A stretch of 64,000 bases of DNA, taken from Sphingobium sp. (GTDB taxonomy: Bacteria; Pseudomonadota; Alphaproteobacteria; Sphingomonadales; Sphingomonadaceae). Positions 39,323 to 48,246 of this stretch are shown in pieces. Below the pieces are notes generated by a model. That model did no database searches and had not been told where the DNA came from. It saw only the letters and a program-made list of their open reading frames with translations. How positions within the stretch are numbered: the first letter of the stretch is position 1; the number at the start of each line of letters is the position of its first letter. The position numbers and the translations under genes are program-made. The stretch covers positions 1 to 64,000 of the forward strand of contig JAGIAZ010000010.1 of assembly GCA_017744605.1 (NCBI GenBank). The letters are read 5' to 3'.

Positions 39323-39691
39323 ATGCGCACATCCGAGGCAGAGACGATATTGGCGCCGCATATGGCGGGCAGGGGCGATGAGGAAGGACCGGGCGGACCC
39401 GGGCTCGGCATCGCCACGCGCACACGCACGCGCACCAAGAAGCCGACGCCCTACAAGGTGCTCATGCTCAACGACGATTACACGCCGATGGAGTTCGTCG
39501 TGGATGTGCTGCAGCGTTTCTTCCGGATGGACATCGAGCAGGCGACGCGCGTCATGCTCCACGTCCACCAGAAGGGCGTGGGAGTCTGCGGTGTGTTCAG
39601 CTATGAGGTCGCCGAGACCAAGGTGAACCAGGTGATGGATTTCGCCAAGCAGAACCAGCACCCGCTGCAATGCACGCTGGAGACGGCCTGA
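39323..39691 (+). CDS. clpS: ATP-dependent Clp protease adaptor ClpS
   Basis: A 122-residue N-recognin that delivers proteins with destabilising N-terminal residues to ClpAP. The core [21 protein letters not shown] with the NDDYT substrate pocket, and the helix with [16 protein letters not shown], are diagnostic. An unstructured N-terminal tail of about 40 residues is somewhat long. clpA, the usual partner gene, is not next to it here; a DEAD-box gene follows instead. Confidence 0.93.
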   Translation: MRTSEAETILAPHMAGRGDEEGPGGPGLGIATRTRTRTKKPTPYKVLMLNDDYTPMEFVVDVLQRFFRMDIEQATRVMLHVHQKGVGVCGVFSYEVAETKVNQVMDFAKQNQHPLQCTLETA

Positions 39692-39707
39692 CGATCGAAT
39701 GATCGAA

Positions 39708-39838
39708 GCCCGCCGGTCACCGGCTTGGGCCAGTTGAGGAAACGGTCCGCGTGCGGATCGGGAGAGACCCGGAAGAACCCGATTTCAGGCCCGGATGGTC
39801 CTGACCCCTGTTGCCGCCGCCGCGAGCGGCGCTTTTTT
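39708..39838 (+). promoter_or_regulatory. structured leader with terminator before the DEAD-box gene
   Basis: After clpS come a hairpin GCCCGCCGGTCACCGGCTTG-GGC (39708-39730) and, at 39815-39838, the stem CGCCGC - CGCGA - GCGGCG followed by C and six T. The second is a clear intrinsic terminator ending only 13 bases before the helicase ATG, leaving no room for a promoter after it. It may be an attenuator in the helicase leader or the end of a small RNA. The ligand or factor is unknown. Confidence 0.5.
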
Positions 39839-39851
39839 GTTTGCGAGACCT

Positions 39852-41654
39852 ATGCCCTTTTCCCAACTGCCTTCCATTCTCGGCGATGCCCTGTCCGAAC
39901 GCGGCTATGCTGCGCCCACGCCCGTCCAGGCCGCCGTGCTCGAAGACGAGGCGCGCGGCCGCGACCTGATCGTCTCGGCGCAGACCGGCTCCGGCAAGAC
40001 CGTCGCCTTCGGTCTCGCCATGGCGGACGATCTGCTCGGCCCCGAAGGGCGCATGCCGCCTCCGGCATGGCCGCTTGCGTTGGTCATCGCGCCGACGCGC
40101 GAACTGGCGCTCCAGGTCAGCCGCGAACTCATCTGGCTATACGGCAAGGCCGGCGCGCGTATCGCCACCTGCGTCGGCGGCATGGATGCCGCCAAGGAAC
40201 GCCGCGCGCTCAGCTATGGCGCGCAGATCGTCGTTGGCACGCCAGGCCGCCTGCGCGACCATCTCGAACGCGGCGCGCTCGATCTGTCCGCCCTGCGCGC
40301 GGTCGTGCTCGATGAAGCCGACGAAATGCTCGACATGGGCTTTCGCGAGGATCTCGAGGAAATTCTCGATGGGACGCCGGCCGAGCGGCGCACTTTGCTG
40401 TTTTCGGCGACCATGCCCGCGCCGATCGTCGCGCTCGCACGCCGCTACCAGCGCGATGCCCTGCGCATTTCGACGGTCACGCAGGATCGCGGCCATGGCG
40501 ACATCAGCTATCAGGCCATGGCCGTCGCCCCGGCCGATATCGAGAATGCGGTGGTCAACCTGCTTCGCTTCCATGAAGCGGAAACGGCCATGCTGTTCTG
40601 TGCGACGCGCGACAATGTCCGCCATCTTCATGCGAGCCTGATCGAGCGCGGCTTCGCCGCTGTGGCGCTGTCGGGCGAGCATAGCCAGAACGAGCGCAAC
40701 CAGGCGTTGCAGGCGCTGCGCGACCGGCGTGCCCGCGTCTGTGTCGCGACCGACGTGGCGGCGCGCGGCATCGACCTGCCGAGCCTCAGCCTCGTCGTCC
40801 ATGTCGAGATTCCGCGCGACGCCGAGACGCTGCAGCATCGCTCCGGCCGCACCGGCCGGGCCGGCAAGAAGGGGACGGCCGTGCTGATCGTGCCCTATCC
40901 GCGCCGCCGCCGGGTCGAATCGATGCTGCGCGGCGCGAAGATTCCGGCCGAGTGGACGGCGCCGCCATCGGCCGACGACATTCGCCGCGCCGACAGCCAG
41001 CGCCTGCTCGACGTGCTGCTCGCGCCCGTCGAGTTCGACGAGCATGACAGTGCGCTTGCCGAGCAACTGTTGGCCCAGCGCAGCCCGCAGGACATTGCCG
41101 TCGCCCTCGTCCATGCCTATCGCGCCCGCCTGCCCGAGCCGGAGGATCTGCTCGCCAGCGATGCGCCGCAGGAGCCGCGCGGCCCGCGTGCCGGCTTCGA
41201 GAACAGCGCCTGGTTCAGCATCAACGTGGGCCGCAACCAGAATGCCGAGCCCCGCTGGATCCTGCCGTTGCTATGCCGTCGCGGCCATGTCAGCCGCAAC
41301 GAGATCGGCGCGATCCGCATGACCGCCAACGAGACATTGTTCGAGGTGCCGGGGCATCTCGCGTCGCGCTTCCTTGATGCCGTTCGCCGCACGGCCGGCG
41401 AGGATGACGATGTCGACATCCGCCCGGTCGATGGCAAGCCGCGCGACGAGGCCCGCAGCCATCGCCGCGACAATGCCCGGCCGGTCCATGCGCCCAAGCC
41501 CTATCGCGCCCACGCTGCGCGCGGCGATCATGGCGGGCAGGCGCCGAGAGGCAAGCCCGGCTTTGGCGGCGCCGGCAAACCTGGGGGAAAACCGGGCGGC
41601 GGCAAGAAGGCCTGGCACAAGAAGCCGGGTCCGAAAAAGGGTGACGGAAAATAA
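39852..41654 (+). CDS. DEAD-box RNA helicase with DbpA-type RNA-binding domain
   Basis: A 600-residue ATP-dependent RNA helicase. Motifs in order: Q motif region, AQTGSGKT (I), PTRELA (Ia), TPGR (Ib), DEAD (II), SAT (III), [11 protein letters not shown] (V) and [13 protein letters not shown] (VI). Residues about 455-525 match the DbpA/CsdA RNA-binding domain ([21 protein letters not shown]), followed by a His/Arg/Gly/Lys-rich tail. It probably acts in 23S rRNA or ribosome maturation. The ATG at 39852 begins where homology begins; a weak ribosome site suggests regulated translation. Confidence 0.93.
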   Translation: MPFSQLPSILGDALSERGYAAPTPVQAAVLEDEARGRDLIVSAQTGSGKTVAFGLAMADDLLGPEGRMPPPAWPLALVIAPTRELALQVSRELIWLYGKAGARIATCVGGMDAAKERRALSYGAQIVVGTPGRLRDHLERGALDLSALRAVVLDEADEMLDMGFREDLEEILDGTPAERRTLLFSATMPAPIVALARRYQRDALRISTVTQDRGHGDISYQAMAVAPADIENAVVNLLRFHEAETAMLFCATRDNVRHLHASLIERGFAAVALSGEHSQNERNQALQALRDRRARVCVATDVAARGIDLPSLSLVVHVEIPRDAETLQHRSGRTGRAGKKGTAVLIVPYPRRRRVESMLRGAKIPAEWTAPPSADDIRRADSQRLLDVLLAPVEFDEHDSALAEQLLAQRSPQDIAVALVHAYRARLPEPEDLLASDAPQEPRGPRAGFENSAWFSINVGRNQNAEPRWILPLLCRRGHVSRNEIGAIRMTANETLFEVPGHLASRFLDAVRRTAGEDDDVDIRPVDGKPRDEARSHRRDNARPVHAPKPYRAHAARGDHGGQAPRGKPGFGGAGKPGGKPGGGKKAWHKKPGPKKGDGK

Positions 41655-42124
41655 TGATCCGCATCCTGGTCGATGCCGATGCCTGTCCGGTGAAGGAGGA
41701 GATCTACAAGGTCGCCTTCCGCCATGGGGTGCCGGTGACGATCGTGAGCAACAGCCCGATCCGCATTCCCGCGCATCCGTTGATCTCGCGCGTTATCGTC
41801 TCCGATGGCTTCGACGCGGCCGACGACTGGATCGCCGAGCAGGCGGATGGCGCGGCGATCTGCATCACCGCCGACATCCTGCTTGCCGACCGTTGCCTCA
41901 AGGCCGGCGCGGGCGTCATCGCCCCCAATGGCAAGCCGTTCACCACCGCGTCCATCGGCGGCGCGATCGCCACCCGGGCGATCATGGCGGACTTGCGCGC
42001 GGGCGGCGACATCATCGGGGGACCCGCGCCGTTCGCCAGGACGGACCGCTCCCGCTTCCTCTCGGCGCTTGACGAGGCGCTGGGGAAGTTGAAGCGTAAC
42101 GTGGTAACCGGGAGGCAGGCATGA
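41654..42124 (+). CDS. DUF188 (YaiI/YqxD) family protein
   Basis: A 156-residue PIN-like protein of the YaiI/YqxD family. [19 protein letters not shown] and the C-terminal [13 protein letters not shown] are characteristic, with acidic residues placed like a nuclease site. The function is not established. Its ATG shares a base with the helicase stop and its TGA overlaps the next small gene, so helicase, DUF188 and the small gene form one translational chain. Confidence 0.92.
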   Translation: MIRILVDADACPVKEEIYKVAFRHGVPVTIVSNSPIRIPAHPLISRVIVSDGFDAADDWIAEQADGAAICITADILLADRCLKAGAGVIAPNGKPFTTASIGGAIATRAIMADLRAGGDIIGGPAPFARTDRSRFLSALDEALGKLKRNVVTGRQA

Positions 42125-42300
42125 GCGAGAAGTTCGAGCGTCACCGGCAGCCCTGGACGGCCGCCGAAATCCAGAAGCTGCACACGCTCGCCAGGAAGGG
42201 CATGGCCCTCAAGGCCATTGCCAAGGCGCTGACCCGCAGCGAGGAGTCCGTGAAGGACCGCGCCAAGGCGGACGGGCTGAGCATCGCCAAGCTGCGCTGA
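42121..42300 (+). CDS. 59-residue SANT/HTH-like protein
   Basis: A small gene encoding [17 protein letters not shown] followed by [19 protein letters not shown], a pattern of three short helices like the SANT/Myb or GcrA-type helix-turn-helix. Its ATG overlaps the DUF188 stop as ATGA and GGGAGGCAGG lies just upstream. It may bind DNA or a nucleic-acid enzyme; the coupling to a helicase and a nuclease-like gene suggests nucleic-acid work. The function is inferred only. Confidence 0.7.
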   Translation: MSEKFERHRQPWTAAEIQKLHTLARKGMALKAIAKALTRSEESVKDRAKADGLSIAKLR

Positions 42301-42304
42301 AAAT

Positions 42305-43003
42305 TCAGGCGGCTTCGCTCTTCGCCTTCTGTTGGTAGAGCGGCGTGTCGAGAAATATCTCGTCGACCGACGCACCGGAATGCTCCGCCGCCAGATCGCG
42401 CAGGCTTTCCCACACTGCGCCCTGGCGCAATCCGGCGCCCTGAGCCTTGAGCATCATTGGATTTCGGCGCGCGACGGCATTGGCAAGGTCGCCAAGCGTC
42501 TCGATATCTTGAGGATATCTGCGAGGGGCGAATAGGACCGTCATGCCCGCCCCCGCAACGATTGCGGCCATCCATCGCATTGCAACGCTTTCGCCGGCCA
42601 GCCCGGTCAGCACCATCGCCATGGATGCGAAGATCGCGATTACGGCTGCAATCATGCCGAACCATCCGAGGCCTGCTTTGGGCGCAGGCAAGCCGCCGAT
42701 GTTCAGGGCTTTCATGGTTTTCCGCGGCGACCCTAAGCCAAGCTGGTCCAGTCTCGTTTTCGGGTCCGCACGGTTATTGCCCGGGCCTGCTGCCCTGCGC
42801 AGTCGATAGAAGGCCATCTGGCTTGCGCACTGCCCGCCAATGCCCTCGACATTTCCGAGTTTGCGCATGAGCACGGCGTGGAAATCGCCGATGGTCAAAC
42901 AGGATTGAAACGCAGTGTCCTCGAAGCCAACGCCAAAGCGCTCTTCGGTCGCCATGATGAACTCGAGATCGTCGAGGTCACCGCAGAATAGTCCGTGTCC
43001 CAT
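42305..43003 (-). CDS. membrane protein with degenerate acyl-carrier-like N-terminal domain
   Basis: A 232-residue protein. Residues 8-50 (GDLDDLEFIMATEERFGVGF ... LTIGDFHAVLMRKL) resemble helices II-IV of an acyl carrier protein, but the serine that carries phosphopantetheine is replaced by aspartate. A CASQMAFYRLRRA segment follows, then a linker, two membrane segments (about 113-136 and 143-160) and a C-terminal helical part. I chose the ATG at 43003, which keeps the carrier-like domain; an internal ATG at 42715 would lose it. Divergent from ppc, which starts 87 bases away. Confidence 0.65.
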   Translation of the reverse strand: MGHGLFCGDLDDLEFIMATEERFGVGFEDTAFQSCLTIGDFHAVLMRKLGNVEGIGGQCASQMAFYRLRRAAGPGNNRADPKTRLDQLGLGSPRKTMKALNIGGLPAPKAGLGWFGMIAAVIAIFASMAMVLTGLAGESVAMRWMAAIVAGAGMTVLFAPRRYPQDIETLGDLANAVARRNPMMLKAQGAGLRQGAVWESLRDLAAEHSGASVDEIFLDTPLYQQKAKSEAA

Positions 43004-43071
43004 CACCGCGAATCTATGCCCACCTGCAATCGACACCAAGCGCTTTCTATGCGCTTGACCACCCCCCACGT

Positions 43072-43080
43072 TGCAGTGCA
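43072..43080. promoter_or_regulatory. TGCAGTGCA motif before ppc
   Basis: GTTGCAGTGCAGCA is the reverse complement of the TGCTGCACTGCA(A/T) seen before the phasin gene. It sits 10 bases before the ppc ATG, between ppc and the divergent membrane-protein gene, where a bound repressor could block either. Assignment as a PhaR site is inference. Confidence 0.33.
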
Positions 43081-43090
43081 GCATCGCGTC

Positions 43091-45781
43091 ATGACTGCGC
43101 CTCGGCATTCGATCACGCAGAATCCGGACATCCGCTATCTTGGGCGGCTGTTGGGCGATGTGATTCGGATTTACGGTGGCGAGCGGCTGTTCAGGCAGAC
43201 CGAATATATCCGTTCCGCGTCGGTCGACCGGGCCCGTGGCGTCGCGCCGCAGGAGGGCGTCGACACCGGCCTGTCCGCGCTGACGCTCGACGACACGACC
43301 GCCTTCGTGCGCGGTTTCATGCTGTTCTCCATGCTCGCCAATCTCGCCGAGGACCGGCAGGGCATCGCGATCGAGCCGGGCGCCGACGTCGCGAGCGCCA
43401 TCCAGCGGCTCGAGGAGCATGGCATTTCCGAGGATGCGATCCTCAAGCTGCTCGAGAAGGCGCTCGTCATGCCGGTGCTCACTGCCCACCCGACCGAGGT
43501 GCGGCGCAAGAGCGTGATCGATCATCGCAACATCATCGCCGAGTTGATGCTTCTTCGCGATACCGGCGCGGTCGAGACCGATGACGGCGAGCCGATCGAC
43601 GAGGCGATCGGCCGGCAGATCGCCCTGCTCTGGCAGACCCGGCCATTGCGCCGCGAGCGTCTGTTCGTGCGTGACGAGATCGACAATGCGCTCTCTTATT
43701 TCCGCGACATCTTCATGCCGGTGCTGCCGGGGCTCTATGCCCGCTGGGACCGGGTCGTGGGCAAGCGCGTGCCGGGGTTTCTGCGCGTCGGCACATGGAT
43801 CGGCGGCGATCGCGACGGCAATCCCTTCGTCCAGGCCGACCAGCTTCGCCTGGCGCTGAACCGGTCCTGCGGCTCCGCCCTGCGCGTCTACATGGAGATG
43901 CTGCACGAGCTGGGTGCCCAGCTCTCCATCTCGTCCGAACTCGCGGCCGTGCCCGCCGGCGTCAGGGACCTGGCCGCGGCGAGCGGCGACGAGTCCGCCA
44001 GCCGGCGCGATGAGCCCTATCGTCGCGCCATCACTGGCATCTACGCGCGGGTCGCGGCCACCTATGAAACGCTGATCGGTGCGCCCGCGCCACGCCCGTC
44101 GCGCCTTCCCAAGGGCAAGCCCTATGAGAGCGCCGCGCATCTGCGCGACGATCTGGCGACGCTCGACCGCGGCCTGGCGATGGAAGGCAATGGCGCGCTG
44201 GCGAGCGGCGGCGCGCTCTCGCGGCTGATCCGCGCGGTGGAGATTTTCGGTTTTCACCTCGCCACGCTCGACATGCGCCAGAACAGCGCCATCCACGAGC
44301 GCGTCGTCGCAGAATTGCTCAAGGTCGCCGGCGTCGAGGCGGACTATGGCGCGCTCGATGAGGAGGCGCGCGTGGCGCTGCTCCGCCGCGAGCTGGCCAC
44401 CAACCGCCCGCTTGGCTCGCGCTTCGCCGCCTATAGCGAGGAAACGCGGACCGAGATCGCCATCGTCGAGGCGGCGGCCGAAGCGCATCGCCTGTATGGG
44501 CCCGCCTGCATCGACCAGTACATCATCTCCAAGGCCGAAAGCGTCTCGGACATGCTGGAGGTGAACATTCTTCTCAAGGAGGCCGGTCTCTGGCGCGCGC
44601 CCGAAAATGGCAGCGCGGCGCAGGCGGCGATCATGGCCGTGCCCTTGTTCGAGACCATTGCCGATCTCGAGCGGGCGCCCGCGATCATGACCGCCTATTT
44701 CGGCCTGCCGGAGATCGGCGCGCTGGTGAAGGCGCGCGGCTATCAGGAAGTGATGATCGGCTATTCCGACAGCAACAAGGATGGCGGCTACATCACCTCG
44801 ACCTGGAGCCTCCATGAGGCGAGCAAGGCGCTGACCCCGGTGTTCGACGCCGCCGGCGTCTCGATGCAGCTCTTCCATGGCCGTGGCGGCGCGGTCGGGC
44901 GGGGTGGCGGCTCATCCTTCCAGGCGATCCAGGCGCAGCCGCCCGGCACCGTGCAGGGGCGCATCCGCATCACCGAGCAGGGCGAGGTCATCGCCGCCAA
45001 ATATGGCACGCCGGAAACCGCGCGCACCAATCTCGAGGCGATGACCAGTGCGGCCTTGCTCGCCAGCCTCGAGCCCGAGCGCCTGTCGCCCACCGACGCC
45101 CGGCGCTTCTCGGCGGCGATGGACGAGATCAGCGCGACGGCGTTTCGCACCTATCGCGATCTCGTCTACGAGACGGAGGGCTTCCGCGAATTCTTCCGCC
45201 AGCTGACGCCGATCCAGGAGATTAGCGGCCTCAAGATCGGTTCGCGCCCGGCGAGCCGCACCAAGAGCAACAAGATCGAGGACCTGCGCGCCATCCCCTG
45301 GGTGTTCAGCTGGTCGCAGGCCCGCGTGATGTTGCCCGGCTGGTACGGCGTCGGCCATGCGCTGGCGCAATTCGGGGACAAAGGCCTGCTCAAGGAAATG
45401 ACCCAGGCCTGGCCGTTCCTGAAGGCCAGCATCGGCAATATGGAAATGGTGCTGGCCAAGTCGGACCTCGGCATCGCCGCCCATTATCTCCCGCTGGTCG
45501 AGGACCGGGAGGCGGGAGAGGCGATCTTCGGGCAGATCAAGGACGGCTGGCAAATGACGCATGACGGCGTGCTGGAGGTGACAGGCCAAGCGCATCTGCT
45601 CGCCGACAATCCCGCGCTCGACACGTCGATCCGCCTGCGCCTGCCCTATATCGAGCCACTGAACCTGCTGCAGGTCGAACTGCTCAAGCGCCACCGCGGC
45701 GGCGAGGACGATCCGCGCATCCGCGAAGGCATCGAGCTCTCGATCAACGCGATCGCGACGGCGCTGAGGAACAGCGGGTAA
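43091..45781 (+). CDS. ppc: phosphoenolpyruvate carboxylase
   Basis: An 896-residue anaplerotic enzyme making oxaloacetate from PEP and bicarbonate. VLTAHPTEVRRKS holds the first catalytic histidine; GYSDSNKDGGYITSTW and FHGRGGAVGRGGG are the PEP and bicarbonate loops, and the C-terminus ends in the conserved RNSG. The ATG at 43091 fits the family start; the 32 codons open upstream are not conserved. Confidence 0.96.
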   Translation: MTAPRHSITQNPDIRYLGRLLGDVIRIYGGERLFRQTEYIRSASVDRARGVAPQEGVDTGLSALTLDDTTAFVRGFMLFSMLANLAEDRQGIAIEPGADVASAIQRLEEHGISEDAILKLLEKALVMPVLTAHPTEVRRKSVIDHRNIIAELMLLRDTGAVETDDGEPIDEAIGRQIALLWQTRPLRRERLFVRDEIDNALSYFRDIFMPVLPGLYARWDRVVGKRVPGFLRVGTWIGGDRDGNPFVQADQLRLALNRSCGSALRVYMEMLHELGAQLSISSELAAVPAGVRDLAAASGDESASRRDEPYRRAITGIYARVAATYETLIGAPAPRPSRLPKGKPYESAAHLRDDLATLDRGLAMEGNGALASGGALSRLIRAVEIFGFHLATLDMRQNSAIHERVVAELLKVAGVEADYGALDEEARVALLRRELATNRPLGSRFAAYSEETRTEIAIVEAAAEAHRLYGPACIDQYIISKAESVSDMLEVNILLKEAGLWRAPENGSAAQAAIMAVPLFETIADLERAPAIMTAYFGLPEIGALVKARGYQEVMIGYSDSNKDGGYITSTWSLHEASKALTPVFDAAGVSMQLFHGRGGAVGRGGGSSFQAIQAQPPGTVQGRIRITEQGEVIAAKYGTPETARTNLEAMTSAALLASLEPERLSPTDARRFSAAMDEISATAFRTYRDLVYETEGFREFFRQLTPIQEISGLKIGSRPASRTKSNKIEDLRAIPWVFSWSQARVMLPGWYGVGHALAQFGDKGLLKEMTQAWPFLKASIGNMEMVLAKSDLGIAAHYLPLVEDREAGEAIFGQIKDGWQMTHDGVLEVTGQAHLLADNPALDTSIRLRLPYIEPLNLLQVELLKRHRGGEDDPRIREGIELSINAIATALRNSG

Positions 45782-45797
45782 GGGCATCGAAGAGCAT

Positions 45798-46032
45798 ATG
45801 GCTGAACTTGTGTTCGAGATATGGGAGGATCGCGACAACAATTCTTTTGAGATGTCGGCTGTCTCCGAGCGTGGAGATCAGTTGAGAAAAGTCCGTCAGT
45901 CCAAAATCGATACGGCGTTACTCCTTTACCGCCTGCTCCGACTTTGAGGCAGCTCAGATGAACTATGATTGGCACGGGTGGGGGATGGAGATAACCCAAA
46001 GGTTTGGACGCCCGCTTCTTCAGCGACGCTAA
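45798..46032 (+). pseudogene. frameshifted remnant of a small hypothetical protein gene
   Basis: The ATG at 45798 opens a 49-codon frame (MAELVFEIWEDRDNNSFEMS ... GDQLRKV) that stops at 45945. In the next frame, from about 45925, the sequence FTACSDFEAAQMNYDWHGWG reads on to a stop at 46030-46032. The two parts join into what looks like one protein of a short sphingomonad family (an N-terminal FEIxEDRDN and a later SDFEAxxxxxDWHGWG), broken by a shift near 45920-45927. The stretch is lower in GC than its surroundings. The family link is from memory. Confidence 0.55.
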
Positions 46033-46093
46033 GGTCGAGAGCAGCGCCGATACATGGCGGTTCGGGACATTGGTGACAGCTAGCCACGCGTCA

Positions 46094-46287
46094 CCCCTGA
46101 TCAAGTCGGCGATTGTCTCGTTTTGAACAGGTCGCTGTTCCCCGGCGCAGGCCGGGGCCCAGTCTCGACGCGAAGCGTCGAAGGCGCATGATCGCGCACG
46201 GGTCTCTATTTCGGTCTGGACCCCGGCCTGCGCCGGGGAACAGCCGATGACCCGCCTTAAGGGCATAATCGCCGACTTGATCAGGGG
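46094..46287. repeat. 194-bp nested inverted-repeat element (REP/MITE-like)
   Basis: The outer arms (46094-46114 and 46267-46287) are 21-base perfect inverted repeats containing CTGATCAAGTCGGCGATT. Inside them lie 28-base arms (46135-46162 and 46216-46243) with one mismatch, built on CCCCGGCGCAGGCCGGGG. At the centre is a third hairpin, TCGACGC-GAA-GCGTCGA (46164-46180 region). No ORF of substance lies inside, so it is non-autonomous. It fills most of the spacer between ppc and the DUF885 gene; nothing else is seen in 46288-46376. Confidence 0.8.
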
Positions 46288-46376
46288 GGCTGCTTTTACG
46301 GGAAACGGCGGGAAATGAGAAAGCGGGATTCCGGGTCGAGCCCGTGGTGACGAAGTGATGGTGGCGAGGTTGCCGC

Positions 46377-48170
46377 CTATTCGATCGGCAAATCGAAGAT
46401 CAACTCCCGCACGAAACGCGCGGGCGGCGAGCCGTGGGCGAGGACCGCGTCGTTATAAGCCTTGAGGTCAAACGTCGCGCCCCAGCGCTTCTTCGCTTCC
46501 TCGCGCATCGCCATATGTTCCTCATAGCCCGAGAAGTAGCTCAGCAGCTGGGTCGATGAGAGCTGCGCGCGGACCCATTTGCCGGCGGCCTCGCGCTCCT
46601 GCTGGAAGGCGCCCTTCATCATCAGGTCCATCGCCGCCTCGCGGCTCATGCCTTCGGTGTGGATGCCGATGTCGAGCAGTGTATTGGTGATCGAGCGCAG
46701 CCGCATCTTGAGCACGGTGATCCTGAACAGCGGATCGCCGTCCAGATAATTCTCGTCGGCCATCATGCCCTCGGCATAGACCGCCCAGCCTTCGACGAAC
46801 GGCCCCGACGAGAGCACGGCGCGCAGCACCGACCTGTCCTGGTTGCTATGATCGATCTGCAGCCAGTGGCCCGGCATCGCCTCATGGATGCTGAGGTCGT
46901 GGATCATGTAATCATTATATTCGCGCAGGAAGCTGGCCGCCTGCGCGTCGGTCCAGTCGTCGGGAATGGGCGAGATCGCGTAGAAGGTGTCCTGGCCCTT
47001 GTCGAGCGGACCGGGGGAGTCGCAATAGGCCACGGCATTGCCCTGCTGGAACTTGGGCATGGTGATGATCTTCACGGGCGCGCGCGGCATGGTGACGAGC
47101 CCCTTGGCGCGGACGAAATCGCTGGCGGTGGCGAGCGTCGCCTTCGCCGCATCCATGAGTTCCGAGCGGGCCGGGCGCTTGGCGTAGCTGATCTCCAGCG
47201 CCGCTTCGACAGCCGCCTGCTGCTGCGCGCCCGTCGGATTGTCGGGGAGCGGCGGGGCGTCCGACTTGCCGGCCAGGATCTGCCTGGCGAGCGCATACAT
47301 TTGCGCGCGGGTCTGCGCGGCGGCCGCGGTCGCTTTCGCCTTCAGCTCCGGCCGCGTCATGGTCGACATGAGCGCGAACTTCATCTTCTGGTCGTAGAGT
47401 GTCGCGCCCAGCCGGAAGTCGCCCTTGGCGGCCGGAACCAGCGTCTTGTCGAGCCAGCTCTGCTGCGCCGCGACGGCGGTCTTGAGGCGGGCAAGGGCCG
47501 CATCGAACCGCGCTTTGTCCTTCGCGCCAAGCTCTTTCGCGTGCGGCGCCAGCATGTCCTCAGCCACTTCGAAGATGCCGCTGTTCTGCCTGGCGACCTG
47601 CGTTGCATAGATTTCCGGTACCTTGGCCGCGATCAGCTGCTTGCGGGTTTCGAGCAGGAAGGCCGGCAGGGCCTCCATGCGCGCCGTCGCGGCCTTCAGG
47701 CGCTGCGGCCAAGGCGCGAAGTCGCGCGCGGCGAGGTTGTAGAGCGCGCCGGCGGCATTGTCGTTGTAGCTCTGGGCATTCCACGACCAGCTCTTGAGCG
47801 TGTCGAAATCCCAGAGGTCATAGTCGAGCTGGTTCTTGAGCATCAGCGCGTCGACCTGATTGTCGCGGCTCAGAGCCTTGAAATCGATGGCCTTGAGCTG
47901 CGCGAGCAATTGCCGCTCGAACGTCGCCTGGCGCGCGCGGCCGGCGGCCGTGATGTCCGGCAGCCGGTCGTCGAAGCGATGGTCACCGAGCTGAGTCCCA
48001 TAGACAGGCGAGAAGCGGGCGATGCTGTCGATGTAGCGCTTCGAGAGATCGGCGAAGCGGGCATCGGGCGTCGGCGCCTCCCTGGCCTGGGCGGCGACGG
48101 GCGAGGCGACAGGGATCGCACCGCCGATCAGCAGGGCGGCGGAAAGCAGCAATGGGAGCGAGCGGCGCAT
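46377..48170 (-). CDS. secreted DUF885 family metallopeptidase-like protein
   Basis: A 597-residue exported protein with a signal peptide of about 28 residues (cleavage near VAAQA). DUF885 proteins are helical and carry a zinc-peptidase-like HExxxH: here HEAMPGHWLQ, followed by the glutamate-bearing FVEGWAVYAEGMM. DIGIHTEGMSREAAMDLM is also conserved. It is likely a carboxypeptidase or dipeptidase in the periplasm, though few members are studied. Confidence 0.88.
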   Translation of the reverse strand: MRRSLPLLLSAALLIGGAIPVASPVAAQAREAPTPDARFADLSKRYIDSIARFSPVYGTQLGDHRFDDRLPDITAAGRARQATFERQLLAQLKAIDFKALSRDNQVDALMLKNQLDYDLWDFDTLKSWSWNAQSYNDNAAGALYNLAARDFAPWPQRLKAATARMEALPAFLLETRKQLIAAKVPEIYATQVARQNSGIFEVAEDMLAPHAKELGAKDKARFDAALARLKTAVAAQQSWLDKTLVPAAKGDFRLGATLYDQKMKFALMSTMTRPELKAKATAAAAQTRAQMYALARQILAGKSDAPPLPDNPTGAQQQAAVEAALEISYAKRPARSELMDAAKATLATASDFVRAKGLVTMPRAPVKIITMPKFQQGNAVAYCDSPGPLDKGQDTFYAISPIPDDWTDAQAASFLREYNDYMIHDLSIHEAMPGHWLQIDHSNQDRSVLRAVLSSGPFVEGWAVYAEGMMADENYLDGDPLFRITVLKMRLRSITNTLLDIGIHTEGMSREAAMDLMMKGAFQQEREAAGKWVRAQLSSTQLLSYFSGYEEHMAMREEAKKRWGATFDLKAYNDAVLAHGSPPARFVRELIFDLPIE

Positions 48171-48246
48171 GAGCGGATGCCTCAGTCAGGATGTTGCACG
48201 AGCCTAGCGCGCCCGCGCAAGCCCGACAATGACCGTGCCTCCCGCA

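Noticed and set aside
39757..39775. CGGGAGAGACCCG segment resembling the start of a glycine riboswitch
   Set aside because: The CCGAAGG core and the second half of that aptamer are missing, and a DEAD-box gene is not a glycine-related target.
39795..39851. Upstream ATG for the DEAD-box helicase
   Set aside because: It would place the terminator hairpin inside the coding region and adds residues not conserved in the family.
43004..44878. Upstream continuation of the - strand frame of the ACP-like gene into ppc
   Set aside because: Only the part below 43003 has protein-like character; the rest is the complement of ppc.
45646..46266. 206-codon - strand ORF across the inverted-repeat element
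   Set aside because: Its sequence is mainly translated palindrome (CSPAQAGVQ ... DWAPACAGEQ) and the complement of ppc and the pseudogene.
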